NCBI GenBank assembly: GCA_034509425.1
Contig: JAVTVJ010000374.1
Coordinates: 372,001 to 436,000, forward strand
DNA from: Eopsaltria australis
Lineage: Eukaryota > Chordata > Aves > Passeriformes > Petroicidae
Direction: 5' to 3'
Length of the DNA: 64,000 nucleotides
Positions 50,575 to 62,532 of this stretch are shown one piece after another; the stretch's first letter is position 1, and each line of letters starts with the position of its first letter. The notes beneath the pieces were generated by a model. The model saw nothing but the letters and a program-made list of their open reading frames with translations. It did not search any database and was not told the DNA's origin. Both the position numbers and the translations under genes were made by a program.

Positions 50575-50945
50575 GAAGTGACCATGGTTTAACCCAGGAC
50601 AAACCAGAGTAGCCACTGCTGGTGTCCATCATCTCCTCCCTCCCCGCAAGAACCTTAGTTCAATTCCCTGCTATCTCCTGGGCCCCTTTCCTTCCCCATC
50701 CCATAGGGCCAGGTAACCCTGGACCTTCCCTATCCTCCCCCAAACCCCCTGGTGACTGGTGATATGTGATAACTCTTAAGGCTGTGTCTGAGGGCCCCTC
50801 AGCCTCTTGGATTCCTGCCTCTCCTCTGTGTGAAGGCCCTGCAATAAATCCACTCAGAATTAAAGGCACTCCAAGAGCCCTCTCGTTATTCATCTTCAGC
50901 TGATAGCTAACCTGGATCATTCCTGCACCACACCGCAGGCCGCAG
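50575..50945 (+). mobile_element. LTR-like segment with polyadenylation signal
   Basis: It begins near 'tgaagtgaccatggtttaac' and 'ccaggacaaacca', passes through a pyrimidine-rich stretch, and has AATAAA at 50,843-50,848 followed by 'ccctctcgttattcatcttc'. It ends near 'cctgcaccacaccgca'. This arrangement (TG start, polyA signal, short downstream part, CA end) resembles a retroviral LTR. I could not name the family or find target-site duplications. Confidence 0.4.
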
Positions 50946-51410
50946 TTTCTCTGGCTCAGTGTCTACGGGACGCTGCCAGAGTGCCCTGGGGACAGGGGCA
51001 TTCCTGGAAATACAGCCAGCTGGAATCTGTGGTACTTCTCCAGGCTGGACAGAGGAACCAGCGAGCTATAGTCCTGAGCTGCTGATTGCAGGCAGGGCTG
51101 TGGCCCTGCCCAACCATCCTCTGCCATGAGGTTTGGAAGCAGAGTGAAGTCGGCTTAAAGTATGTCCAGGGTGACAGTTTGTGTAGGACAAGCACAGGGA
51201 GAGCAGAATTTCCTATCAGGATGAAAGGGTTTAAATACTCAGTTTTTAAAACCTTCACTTCAAGGATTTCAGGCTCCACACCTTGTTCCAGCCTTGGTGA
51301 CAGGAGCTTGGTCCCTTGCAGGGGTCCTGCTTCTGATGTGGGCAAGTGCTGGAGGAGCCAGAATGACTGACCAGTCTCCTGTCACACAGTTCTGGAAAGG
51401 CTGCACACGG

Positions 51411-51560
51411 TGAATCCCCAATCCCTTCAGGTTGGAAGGGACCTTAAAGCCCATCTGGTTCCCCCCTCTGCCATGGGCAGAGACACCTTCCACTGTCCCA
51501 GGTTGCTCCAAGCACCGTCCAGCCTGGCCTTGGACCCTTCCAGGGATCCAGGGGCATCCA
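51411..51560 (-). mobile_element. CR1 LINE fragment, antisense
   Basis: 'cccttcaggttggaagggac', 'cttaaagcccatctggttcc', 'cagagacaccttccactgtc', 'cgtccagcctggccttggac' and 'ccagggatccaggggcatcc'. Confidence 0.95.
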
Positions 51561-53142
51561 TCTGGCTGTGATGGTTGATGGGTTGGGTGTGATCAGAGCA
51601 AGGTAGGTGTATATTGGAGAAACAGCCCCATTTTGGTGGGATCTATGGAAGCAAGAATATCACATCATCTTGACCTACTGAGGAGTTTCTTCATTTTTTT
51701 GTTTCCTCCTCATTTTTTGGAGAGGGGAAATAAATGCTTTTGAGCCCAGCTCTGGCCCTGGCTTTGGGGAACAGGCCTAAGTTGCCAGAGTGTGCATTTT
51801 TATGGAATCCAGGAGCTTCATCCTGAACACACAGCCCCACTTGTTACAGAGATCAGACCTTTTGCAGCTTGTCATTGTCCTTTTCTTGATCTTTGGTATT
51901 TCTGTAACTTCTGAACTTTAAAAAAGAGCAGAAGTTGGAACAAACCACACCCACTTAGCACTCTCCTCGTTCTTTGAGCACTGATAAGTTGAAGGTGTTC
52001 TGCTAATATTTAACCCGGAAGCCAAAGTTTAAAAAAGAACTTCAGAGAAGATCAGAACAAGCAGAAACTCCAGGAACTGCCCTGAATAACCTGAGTAGGG
52101 CAGGAGTACAGAACCATTCTCAGCATGGGGTTCTGGAAACCCCCTGGCAGAGGATGTGATCAGTCAGTGTGGCTCTCTCATGGCTCCTGCTTTCACTGAG
52201 GACTGTCCTTGAGAGAGCTGAGCATAAATAGCAGCAGAGCCATGCAAACTTCCCAGGGGCTGCAAATCTGTGAGGGAGCCAAAGGTCTATCCTGCTGCAG
52301 GTGTGGCTCAGGTGGGCTTGGGCATGGTGCCCCAGCTGAAGGCTCCACAGGCTGTGGGCTGGTTGCTCACTGTGATTTGCTTCTGGAGTCTTCTCCAGAA
52401 TGTGGTGACCAGATGTGTCAGCCACCACTGGTGCTTCTGGCAGTGCCCTGCAGGGACAGGCTCTGCCGTGGCCTCTCTTGAAGCACTGAGCCTGGAAGAG
52501 CTGCAGTGATGGCTTTCCTGAGGTGTGGAAATCAGTTGATTTATGTTGTCACTGTCTGTGTCAGGACCAAAGGTGCCAGTTCTGCTCATGTTCCCTCTGC
52601 CAAACAGCTCCAGGGGTCACAGGTGGGCTCTTCTGTTGCTGCTTGGTATTCGCTATGTGCCCATGCAGGAGACAAAGCCTGGCTTTGAGGTAATCAAATC
52701 AGTCTTAAAGTTCAGATTTCTACTTGATTTTCTTCTGACTTGGGCATTGCCATTTCTCTTGGAGCTTTCTGATTTCCCCTCTATCTCTCCTTTCACCCAC
52801 TGGTGCATCCCCTCGGTCAGCTTGAGTTTCAGCTCTGCTGATGTGTTTCTCAGGCTGGAGCTGCCCAGCTCAGTTCTCATCTCCTTTCTCTAGTTCAGAA
52901 TCTCTGTTTTAATTCCAAAGCTGCTTCACAGCTGATTAAAACAACACACTACTTCAACAGCTTTATTTTTCCAGTGAAGTGCAGAAGATGAGGCTGTGGT
53001 AGGGCAATCACAGCAAGCAAGAACCCAGGTTGTGTTGCAGCCTGTTTATTTGGAATAAGAAGTGGTGGGATGGGAACAGGAGAAAAACTGCTGGTTTGGG
53101 ATGAGGAGAGGGTGATTGTAGACAAAGCTGGCATTTCCTTAC

Positions 53143-53309
53143 CCTCTGCATTTGAACCATATGCTGCAGGAGGATCACTGCAGCTCCTTGCTGTCTGACC
53201 TGGCAGCTGGGTGGGAGGAGGAGCTGTGCTCGAGACAGGCTGGGGGAGCTGTGCCAAAGGAACATCTGGCTGGCCTTGAAAACTGGACCCGGAGTTAAGT
53301 ATCTGAGCA
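53143..53309 (-). other. Exon-like open block on the minus strand, function unknown
   Basis: Read on the minus strand, this 167-nt stretch is preceded by a strong acceptor (ttgtttttatttctccAG) and followed by a consensus donor (GAGG|GTAAGG). One frame gives a Gln/Pro/Ser-rich peptide: AQILNSGSSFQGQPDVPLAQ, then LPQPVSSTAPPPTQLPGQTA, then RSCSDPPAAYGSNAE. Phase would be 2 in and 1 out. The surrounding 0.9 kb is open in more than one minus-strand frame, which points to strand composition bias as an alternative. No neighbouring minus-strand exon was recognised and the peptide matches no family I know. It could be a chance exon mimic, a decayed pseudogene or an exon of an antisense transcript. 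Confidence 0.25.
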
Positions 53310-55696
53310 CTGGAGAAATAAAAACAATGCACAAAAGAGTGTGAGCTAAGGCCAGCAATTTTGTGTAACTGGGCTGCAAAGGTTGCTGCACGCTGGCTCC
53401 TACAGGTGAGTGTTTCTCTGGGGGTGATGAGGATACTCTGCAGAGAATAAATAGCAACCCTGCTGCAGTCTGGGCTGGAATTCTGCTGAGGGCTGCCTGG
53501 GCAGTCCACACGGGCACACTGAGTCCCTTGAGCTCCTTTGCTTTGCTTTCTGGGAGCTGGAATGGGGAATGGCAGGGAAAAGAAGGGCTGAAGAAGCAGG
53601 AATGTGCTGCTGCTCCTCCAGGTTCCAGATGTGTAATTGGCAGCCTGAGAGGTTTGTAGCTGGTTGTGCAGATGTTCCACAGCAAATGTGCTGAGACATG
53701 AGGGACTTTGAGCTGCTGTTGAGGGAGAACTTGCTTGGCAGCTCCAGTGGTGGGACAGGAGGCATTTTCCCTATCCAAGTGCCAGACTTTGCAGGGTTTG
53801 ATAGGAAAGATGTGTGACTCAGTTTCCCCATTCATTTCCTAAAGCTACTCAGTGGGTATAGAGCAGTTAATTTCTTTCCTGTGTGGCAGAGAAATGAAGA
53901 CCTAAGTTTGGGACTAAGGAAATCGGTGTGCTCAGCACAAAACTGAACATGACTTTTGCTGAGGACAACAATTTGGGAATCCTTGCTCTGCACAGGCTGT
54001 CACTTCATGTCTCTGATTATGAGCAAGTCACTTCTCTGTGTTTATTTTGCCCTCAGCAGAACAGGGATGGTGCAGTTTGGGGGATGCATCCTGACACTTG
54101 CTGTGCTGCATCTCAGAGCATTTCCCCTCACTGAGGATGTCTGCACATGGATGTGCACATGGATTGATGCCTCTAAAAGGCATCAATAACTGCTAAGTAA
54201 CAATAAGAGTTAGTGCCTCTGAAACTGATTAAAACCATTAAAAGATGTTAGATGTTGTATGCAGAAGAGCCAAAGCAGTGTGAAGGAACTCTCAAAATGC
54301 TCAGTGTGTCCAATGAGTTTTGATAGGACCAGTGAGGGGCAGTCTGGGGGTTCCTGGTGTGCAGTGGACAAGGCAGAGCTGAGCCCTGGATGAAATGTCA
54401 CCAGAAAGTCTGGAATTCTGTGGAAATGAGAATCCAGGCATTGGCTGCAGGCTTGGGGGCTTTTTGCTTGATTTGAACCAGTAAAATTAGGGTTTTTATT
54501 AGTTGATGACATTCAGTGTTCTGGTCTCTCATTTTTACACAGTGGAAGCTTTCTCTGTGACTCTTCCTGGCCCCTGCTGTGTGTTGAGCTGCTGTTCTTG
54601 TGCAGGGAGTGTTGCAGCCCAAGTTCTCTGTGCTGAAGGAGCTGAGGCAGCTCAGAGCTGTGCAGCTGGAGGCAGGAGTGGGTTTCCCCACACTCACTGC
54701 TTTCTGTTTATGGGTGGGATGATCACCTGCTGTGTTCTCTCCCTGAAACTCAGTCTCTGCTCATGGGCTGCCACAGTCCTGCCTGTCGTGGATGGGGGAA
54801 TCATTAGATTTTCATCAGGTCACTCATGGATGAGCAGTGTGGATCCCAGCGCACATCCCTGTGTTCCCCACATAGATATCTCTCCTCTGCAAGGATGATT
54901 CTTTGCCCCTACCTCTTGTAATCCTTGATTTATCCCTTTAGAAACCTTTCTTCTTATCCCATGGCTCTGGAGGTGTTGTAAAAGCCTTTGGTGAGGATCT
55001 TGGAGGCAGATGGGCTGTGTCACATCCGTCTTGGTCTCTGGCCAGTCCAGGCCTCTCCAGGTTTCTGTTGCAGTAGCTGGACTGACATTGCCCAGGTGGC
55101 TCAGATTGCTCTTGGGGGCTGTGTTATTGACTAAAGCCTCTGTTTCGTTTGGGAAAATGTTTTAGCAGATGCACCTTGTGCCTGAGTAGAATTATCTGCT
55201 TGGGTTTAGCAAATGTCTGGGTGAATGGGGCAGACAGAGATGCACCAAGGGCAGCCCTGGAGATGGAGAGGTCTCTTGGGTCCTGAGTTCTGGTGTTTAG
55301 TTGTGTAAGCAGACCCTGTAGGGCCAGAATAGGGTTTTTGTCTTCAGCTCCAGTAGCACCAGCTGCAGTTTCCAGCTCTTTTCCCCATCTCCATGTGTGC
55401 TTACAATCAGAGATGGGACACTGGGGCTGTTTTGCAGTTCAGTTACAGCTCTGGCACATGAGGCAAGTCACTGAAGCTCAGGGTGTCGTGCTGCCCTGCA
55501 CCACTGAGACATGGTACAAGGTGCTGGGAACACCTGGCAAGGTTTGCAGAATCCCTGCTGAACTGCTTCAGAGAGCACTGGGTGTAATTGCCACTATGGT
55601 TTAGGGCACATGGGAATGCTGCTGTGAGACTGAAAATGCGACACTTCTGCAAACAGCAGTCGCTGGTATCACTGGGACTCTTGAGACTTTTTTTCC

Positions 55697-55733
55697 CCCA
55701 GTTGTTTTATTTTTGATAAATAAAACAACTGGG
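55697..55733. repeat. Perfect inverted repeat, 16-bp arms, 5-nt loop
   Basis: Arm CCCAGTTGTTTTATTT at 55,697-55,712, loop TTGAT, and the exact reverse complement at 55,718-55,733. Flanking T and A runs could lengthen the stem after a two-base bulge. Confidence 0.97.
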
Positions 55734-57888
55734 AAAACAAATAAAACAACAACAAAAAATGGCACAGCTCTTGCCAGGGGGATGTACAGTGGCATCTGCA
55801 GTGACAGAGCTCATCCGAGTGTGTGCCAACAGTTAGGAAAAGTGCTGCTCCAAACCATTCAGATGTCCAAGCCTTTTGGAAATGGGACACTGGTGATGAA
55901 TGTTCAGAGCCTGTGAAAGATTCAATAAATGTGCAAGGCATTGCTTTGGTTTGAAGTAACAGCTCTTCATGTGCCTGTGGATGTCCTGCCCAAAAAAAAC
56001 CATTATAATGCACTCCCATCGGCAGGATGAACTGGATGGAGAGTTTTGGGGACTGTGAGTTTGGGTTTCTTTGTGTGCTACTGTGTAACCACTGGCCAGG
56101 GCATTAGTGGATAAAATAACCTTATTTCAGTAGTCAAAACCTGCAATTTACAACCCTTGTGTAAAAAGGAAGTGTATCTTTGGGAGAAGACAGAGGTGAT
56201 CATGAGAACAGGCAGAATATGCCAAATCCTGCAGCATTTGGATCCCTGCTCTGTGTTGGATATCTCCTCTGCTCTCAGCCTTAGCTCAAACAGGTGTTTC
56301 AGGCTGGAGAGCACAAATCTCTGCAGGAAATACTGAATTGTAGGATAATTGCCTTCTCACCTTTAAATTCTGGGATTTGGCATCTCGTTCTTAATCCCTG
56401 TCTTTGCAAGGAGCCCATGGCTCCCACCCGTGCTCCAACCCTTCCTCCTGTGTTATGTCTGCCATGTCTGCTGAGAGCTCAGGACAACCCAAGTCTGGAG
56501 CCTTCCCAGGCCTGTATTTCTGTCCCAGTCATGTTCATGGTGACCAGTGATGACAGTCTCTGCTTTGGGAACAATCACAGGGCTTTGAAGCTTTCACATT
56601 TTACTCTGGGACAGGCACTGAGCTCCAGTTTTCGTCCAGCTCCACCCTCCAGTATGTCCAGGATTGAAATGCCTCATGCAGGGAAGGATCCAGCCAGATC
56701 TCAACAAGATTCTTGCTCTATGGCAGACCTACTTATCTTAAATGGGTCTCTTTAACCCATCTCTTTGAGTGCTGCTCCTGCCCATGAAGTGCTGAAGATG
56801 GGACAAGAGGCAGTGAGCACCAAAGGACCACTGGAGGAGTGGCCTGCAGGACACCCATCAGAGGAGTTTTGGAGTGGGCATGAGTGGAGTGCTCGGAAAT
56901 TTCCCTCTGCTCTTCAGGACACTGCAGGGGCTGTTACAGAGGTCTCCAGGGAGAAGCACATGAATGACAGCTGCATCTGAGAGTACAAAGCCCTTGGCAC
57001 AGAAATTGAGAATTTGAGATTTGTGCCCGTGCAGCCCTTGGTAAATGAATCTCGGAAATAAGAGAGAAAGGCAGGAAACCTTTCTGCAATTTCAACTTTT
57101 CTGTTCTGTATTTTTCTGCATGCTTTGACTTTGTAATTCTTGTCCCATGGACATATTTTTGTCTTCTTCAAGCTGTGACAAGCCTCAGATGAGCTGATGG
57201 GTGACAAATGCTGCTTCCTAGCATTGACTAACCCTCAGAGTGTGGATGGCAAGTGTGCAGAGTCTCCTGTAAGTAGCAGTTCCAGTCACAGTGTGGTGGG
57301 CAGCTGCAGGTGCCAGGGATCAGCTGACAGCGGATATTTTGGCATTAGGAAGTAGAGCCTGAAATCAGGAATTCTCTGTCAAGTCTCTTTGTTTCTGCTG
57401 AAAGCTCAGAACTCTTGTTCAAACTGATCTTCAGTGAGGAATAACGTCATCAGTGGTGCCCAACTTCTCTTGGGCTCTGAGTTCAATCATATTTGATCTG
57501 CATCTTCAGGGTGATGTTTCTCACTGTGCCAAATGGATCCGATGCCATCCTCTTCCTCCTCCTCCATGTCTGCCATTGTCCTGGATGCCTGTGTGACCCA
57601 AAACAAGACAGTTCAGCCAGCAGAAAATCTCCAATGATTAGTTTTCTGTCCCCTTAATGAGCTGAAATAACCATGAGTTCAGAACACTGAATAATTCAGG
57701 TCAGAAGGGATCTCAGGGTTCCATGGCTCAATGCTGCTTTACTCAGAAACAACAAACTGTTGATTTTTTAAGAGAGGCCCCACTTGATTTTCTGAAAATG
57801 TGGCTCCACTCAGTGGCCTGTACAAGGAAGAAGAAGGTGAGGATGTCTCTGGCAGCTGCTCACTGTTGGGCTGGCGTTGTCACCAGTT

Positions 57889-58330
57889 GAATCACGGAAT
57901 GTCCTGGGCTGGAAGGGACCCACAGGGATCATCCAGTCCAACCCCAGGCCCTGCCCAGACCCCCCAACAACCCCAGCCTGGGCATCCCTGGCAGCGCTGT
58001 CCAAACGCTCCTGGAGCTCTGGCAGCCTCGGGGCCGTGCCCATTCCCTGGGGAGCCTGGGCAGTGCCCAGCACCCTCTGGGGGAAGAACATTGCCCTAAT
58101 CTGCAGCCTGAGCCTGCCCTGGCCCAGCTCCAGCTGTTCCCTGGCTCCTGTCCCTGTCCCAGAGCAGAGATCGGAGCTGCCCCTCGGGAGGAGCTGCAGA
58201 TCCCTGAGCTCTGCCCTCAGTGTCCTCTGCTTCCTCTGGACACACCAAGTGCCCTCAGCTGCTCCTCCTGTGGCTCCTCCTGACCCTTCAGCATCTTTGT
58301 GGCCCTTCTTTGGACACTCTTTGCTATCTT
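57889..58330 (-). mobile_element. CR1 LINE fragment, antisense, young-looking
   Basis: About 440 bp: 'gaatcacggaatgtcctggg', 'ctggaagggacccacaggga', 'ccctggcagcgctgtccaaa', 'ccctctgggggaagaacatt', then 'ctgtccctgtcccagagcag' and 'cttctttggacactctttgc'. Nearly identical in its first 230 bp to the copies at 35.7 and 41.0 kb, and it extends further 5' than either. Confidence 0.95.
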
Positions 58331-59782
58331 TAGATCCTTAATAATTAAGATGTAATAGCAGTAACAATAAGATGCAGTAAAATGGAAGCTTTCGGCTGTT
58401 AAAGGAGACTTGGGCAGTGGTTGGAGCTGAGATAATCCTGTTTGATGAGCACAGCTGTTTCCACCTCTGGAGCTCTGTGGGTGTAGGGGTGGGTGCAGGC
58501 AGAGCTGAGCGCTGGGCACTGATCCCTGCATAGCAATCCTAAGTTTCTGGACCACATCTGCATGACAGCAAGAGCTGAAACCCTGCAGGAAACTAACAGG
58601 CACCTGCAAGGAAACTTCAGGCTCCTTTAGGAAGCATCCAGTCCCTGGAAGTGGTGCCTTGGGGACGAGGCAGTGTGGCCAGCTGTAACCCTGTGTTTTG
58701 GGGGCTGCACCTTTGATGTGCAGATGCAGCTGGTGGGAGGACTCTACTCTGGAGCTCTTGGTGTCTCCCCCTCACACAGCTCAGTGCATCTGGTAGGGCA
58801 AGAGAAATGCATTAGCACAGGCTGGTGTTTGCTCAGATTCTGGTTCAAATCCAACAAAAAGCCAGGCAAGTGTGCTGGATCGTGGGAGGATAAGACCTCA
58901 TTTCATTAAATCACTCCGAGTCAGAAAAATGTCTGTGCATTGCATCAGTCTGATGGAATCAGCCCTGGGGAAAACATCAGAGTCTGTCCAGGGCTGTGCT
59001 CAGGGCTGTGCTCAGCAGCACTGCTGGGCACACAGCACCAATCTAGGTCACAGTCTGTACCTCTCTGTCCTGAGCTGGCTGCACATTTAGATGGAGTTCA
59101 GCCTGTGTCAGGGAACAGCCTCCCTTGCTGTGGCAGCTCCTCCATCCCTGCAGGAGCCGTGGCTGTGACAGGGACCAGGGATGTGCTGCCAGGGGCACAG
59201 GCACAGTGGGAACTCCTCTGGGTGGCTGAATGACATGAGGTGTCCCATCATGGGATCTGCATGCACTCAGTTATGGGATTTTATTGCCCAAATCCTAAAA
59301 CCAATTCTTCAAGCCTGGCAAATTACTATTACATGTACTGTCTTTACAGCAGAAGTGGGCAACAGATTTTTCTTGCATTTATTTCACCAAAAGATAAAAT
59401 ACTTTTTAACACAAAATTATACAGTGAAAGCTCACACCCCAGGACTTCATCTGGCAGCAGCCTCGTTTTTCCTGGCACTGAGTTCCCAGTGACGTGGTCC
59501 CAGCCTGGGAGCAAAGGCTGCAGTCCAGCTGCTCTGCCTACTGCATGCCAACTTCCCAAATGCACCATTCCTGTGGGTTTGTTACTGGTAAAACTGAGAG
59601 CATGGCTTTGCTTCACAGCTTGTCTGTAGAATTCTCAGTTTCTCCTCCAGGTTAGAGAAACCTCGCTGTGGCACAGCTTGGCTTAGGCACTGAGCATTGT
59701 GCAGCTCTCAAAGGAAATGCTCCCTGCCCTGGTTTCCATATCCTTTTGATACTTAACAGTTTCTATGAAGTACAGAGAGTTT

Positions 59783-59936
59783 TAGAATCCGGAATGGTGT
59801 GGGTTGGAAGGGATCATAAAGCCCATCCCACCCCTGGCATGGGTAGGAACACCTTCCACTATCCCACAGCCCCATCCAGCCTGGCCTTCCAGGGATCCAG
59901 GGGCAGCCACAGCTTCTCTGGGCAACCTGTTCCATT
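59783..59936 (-). mobile_element. CR1 LINE fragment, antisense, internally deleted
   Basis: 'tagaatccggaatggtgtgg', 'gttggaagggatcataaagc', 'acaccttccactatcccaca' and 'gccccatccagcctggcctt'. The piece usually found between the 'tccca' and 'ccatccagcc' blocks, and the one after 'ggccttgg', are shortened. Confidence 0.9.
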
Positions 59937-60439
59937 TTACCTGTATTTATCCTTGTTCTGTCAACTTGTGAGGTTCTAATAAATGGTTTAATACAAACAT
60001 TTCTCTGCTGAGATCAGTCATTGCGCACCTGAGACCAGAGGCCCCACCATTCCATGATCAGCACCTGCCTTACCTGTGCCATCCCTCCCTGCAGCTCAGT
60101 GTCAGATGTCACCTGGAGCAGGTGACACTCCTGGAGTACCATCAGCTGTAAGAAGCACCTGAGCTATCGTATTCATTTTCGTACCAGCAAAATAGTCTTG
60201 CTGTTAACATTAAAAGCTCAGATAAGGAGTTGTAAAACCCTGCTTCTCCCACACTCCCTGTGTCTACCTGACACGAAAAAGTCTTTATTTGGGAAGTCAG
60301 ATAGATTCTGATGACTGTGTGCTTCTTCCCAGCTTCTGATGTCGAATGCTAATGCACAAAAGCAAGGAAATAAAATTAAAATGAAGCATTTCCCTGCCCA
60401 CATGACTAGCAGAATGGGGCTGGATCCTGGATGCACTGT

Positions 60440-60573
60440 GTTATTTGGGTTGGAAAGGACCTTAAAGCTCATCTCATTCCGACCGCCTACCACGGGCAGG
60501 GACACCTTCTACCATCCCAGGTTACTCCAAGCCCTGTCCAGGCCTGGCCTTGGACACTTCCAGGGATCCAGGA
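60440..60573 (-). mobile_element. CR1 LINE fragment, antisense
   Basis: 'gttatttgggttggaaagga', 'ccttaaagctcatctcattc', 'cagggacaccttctaccatc' and 'ggcctggccttggacacttc'. Short 5'-truncated copy. Confidence 0.95.
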
Positions 60574-61613
60574 GATCAACACCTTCATTGTACCAGGGGA
60601 ATGAATCCTTGCTCACAGTAACTGCTCATAAAATCCTCATTAAAGAAACCTTAAAAATCTCTACATATGCCCACAGTTGTGCCATCCTGGTATCAATCTT
60701 TTATTGCACTCTGTTTCCCTAAGATAGTCTTCCATAACTACAAAGCCCCTGATATCAGAAGTTTTTACTTGGGTTTTTTCCCCAAATTCCTTGCCCCTAT
60801 GTTGAATGCACATTGAGGTTTCCAGATGTGAGAAACAAGACATCCTAAAGATCACTCTGCAGTTTTCAAAATGCAGCAACAAAAGAAAATATTGGCCTGC
60901 TAGGCTGGGCCAGCACATCTCTAGCCTTAAGCAGGCTTGGGAAAGATGATTGACCAAATTTAGGGGATTTGTGGACAAGTATACCAGAAACCTGGTTTTG
61001 TCATGAAAGAGTGAGAAGATAAGAAGGAACAGACCTGCCTCTGGTAGTACTGGGAGGAGCAGGACAGCTAGTCCAGCTGAGACGAGCTGTCGCTCAGGGC
61101 CAGGAGCAGTAATCCTTGCAGGCAGCGAGGATAGAGCTGATCCCTTCCACTGCAGTTCACTGGAAGTTTAGGGACAGAACAGATTTGACGTCAGCCTTGA
61201 GAGAGAGGGGATTTCCAGTGTTGGCAGCCGTGGCTCTGTGACTGTCAGGCAGGTCTTGACTGATCCCTCCCTAGGAATGCTCTTGGAGCCTTTTCTGTGG
61301 CCGCTGGCAGGTCACCACTCGCAGAAGGAAGAGATGTAGGTGCCAGTTATTTTCAGGAAGGAAGGTATGGCTGCAAGCATGATCCTTCTGGAGTTCAGCC
61401 CATTCAGGTTAAGCCTCAGTGTCCCCCAGCTTGATTGCTGAGCCGGGGATCCATGTGTTTGGTTTTCACTCTGGCATGGAGAGCATTCCCCCCTCCCAGG
61501 GGGCTGCGAGTACTCCAGGTTTTTCCATGTGACACTGTATAAAACATGGAGGCTGCTCTTGTTTTGATTCTCACCTGATTTAATTACATTTGCTTTTTCT
61601 CTTTTTATTTCAG

Positions 61614-61846
61614 TTGTGATTCCAAAGAGCCCTTTACCTGCCTCCGAAGTAAACTCGGAGAAACCTAGCATGCACAGTAGCACAAAGACTGTTTTGGGGC
61701 ATCAACAAGGGCAAAGGCGTCGCAAAACAGGGAAGAAGCGTGGTCGAACGACCAAAGCGCTAATCCACCACCCCATGCCTACACCCTCCAAGTCAGTGGA
61801 GCCTTTGAAATTCCCCAGAAAGAGAGGCCCCAAGCCTGGCAGTAAG
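61614..61846 (+). CDS. SCMH1: SCMH1 coding exon 7, basic linker
   Basis: Acceptor ctttttatttcAG ends at 61,613; donor GTAAAA starts at 61,847. It encodes residues 245-322, beginning VVIPKSPLPASEVNSEKPS. It carries two basic clusters, GQRRRKTGKKRGRTTKAL and FPRKRGPKPGSK, which look like nuclear localisation or AT-hook-like DNA-contacting segments, although neither has the exact GRP core. Entry phase 1, exit phase 0. The region is predicted disordered and links the MBT pair to the SLED domain. Confidence 0.97.
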
Positions 61847-62405
61847 GTAAAAGCTGATGCTGATGCAGGCGGGTGAACAGCAGGTGCTGCAGGTCCTGCC
61901 ATGGGTTGGTGCATGCGTGTGTTTGTGCACGTCTGTCTCAGCCTCTGGCTGTGTGACTGCAGCAAGTAGGAGTCCAAATGGGTATGTGGGCTGGGAGTAT
62001 CCTCAGAGTCCAGCCCCAGAGCTGTAGAGAATGTCCGTGTCCTAAAGATCATTTCCATCCAGAGTCCGTGTCTTTGGAAGTGCATTGGCTGTGGAGTAGC
62101 ATGGCAGATGCTGGGAGCATGACAGGATGGCCAAAGGGTAGAATAAGCTCTCCTGTCCTTTGTGTGTGGCTAGTCTGAGTCAAGCAGAGGTGGCTTGTAT
62201 CCCAGGCTTGTTATTTTTCAGGATTGTGGCTTGTAAAATACACATGTATTGATTACTAGGTTCTTGAGACACCCCGTCATCACCATCAGAAATGTGTCAT
62301 GTTCCACAGTGCCTTGTCTGTTGGATGCAGAGGAGAGAGTGTAGTGATCATGGGTGGTAAAGGAGAGCAGGAGTAAAAGGAGAAATATCTCCTCTTTTTC
62401 TGCAG
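61847..62405 (+). other. SCMH1: SCMH1 intron 8 (559 bp)
   Basis: Donor GTAAAA, acceptor 'ctcctctttttctgcAG'. Nothing else recognised. Confidence 0.9.
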
Positions 62406-62532
62406 AGGAAACCTAGGACATTGCTGAACCCAGCACCCACCTCTCCAACAACCAGTACCCCAGAGCCAGACACAAGCACTGTGCCCCAGGATGCTGCTAC
62501 AATCCCCAGCTCTGCCATGCAGGCTCCCACAG
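62406..62532 (+). CDS. SCMH1: SCMH1 coding exon 8, Ser/Thr/Pro-rich linker
   Basis: Acceptor tttttctgcAG ends at 62,405; donor GTAAGG starts at 62,533. It encodes residues 323-364 plus one base: RKPRTLLNPAPTSPTTSTPE, then PDTSTVPQDAATIPSSAMQA and PT. Arg-Lys-Pro-Arg completes the basic cluster begun in the previous exon. The rest is a flexible, potentially phosphorylated linker that is strongly conserved in mammalian SCMH1. Entry phase 0, exit phase 1. Confidence 0.97.

Larger units (their letters stand above)
43029..61613 (+). other. SCMH1: SCMH1 intron 7 (18.6 kb)
   Basis: Donor GTAAGG, acceptor 'ttttctctttttatttcAG'. It contains small tandem repeats (45,045-45,114; 48,600-48,659), antisense CR1 fragments (46.1, 51.4, 57.9, 59.8 and 60.4 kb), an antisense ERV-type LTR (46.9-47.4 kb), an LTR-like segment (50.6-50.95 kb), a perfect 16-bp hairpin (55.7 kb) and an exon-like minus-strand block (53.1-53.3 kb). 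All five CR1 copies are antisense to the gene. No SCMH1 exon was recognised inside. Confidence 0.75.

Noticed and set aside
53008..53835. 275-codon minus-strand open frame as a single gene
   Set aside because: No start context, no domain, and a second overlapping frame of similar length is also open. Only the smaller splice-flanked block was kept, as a low-confidence candidate.
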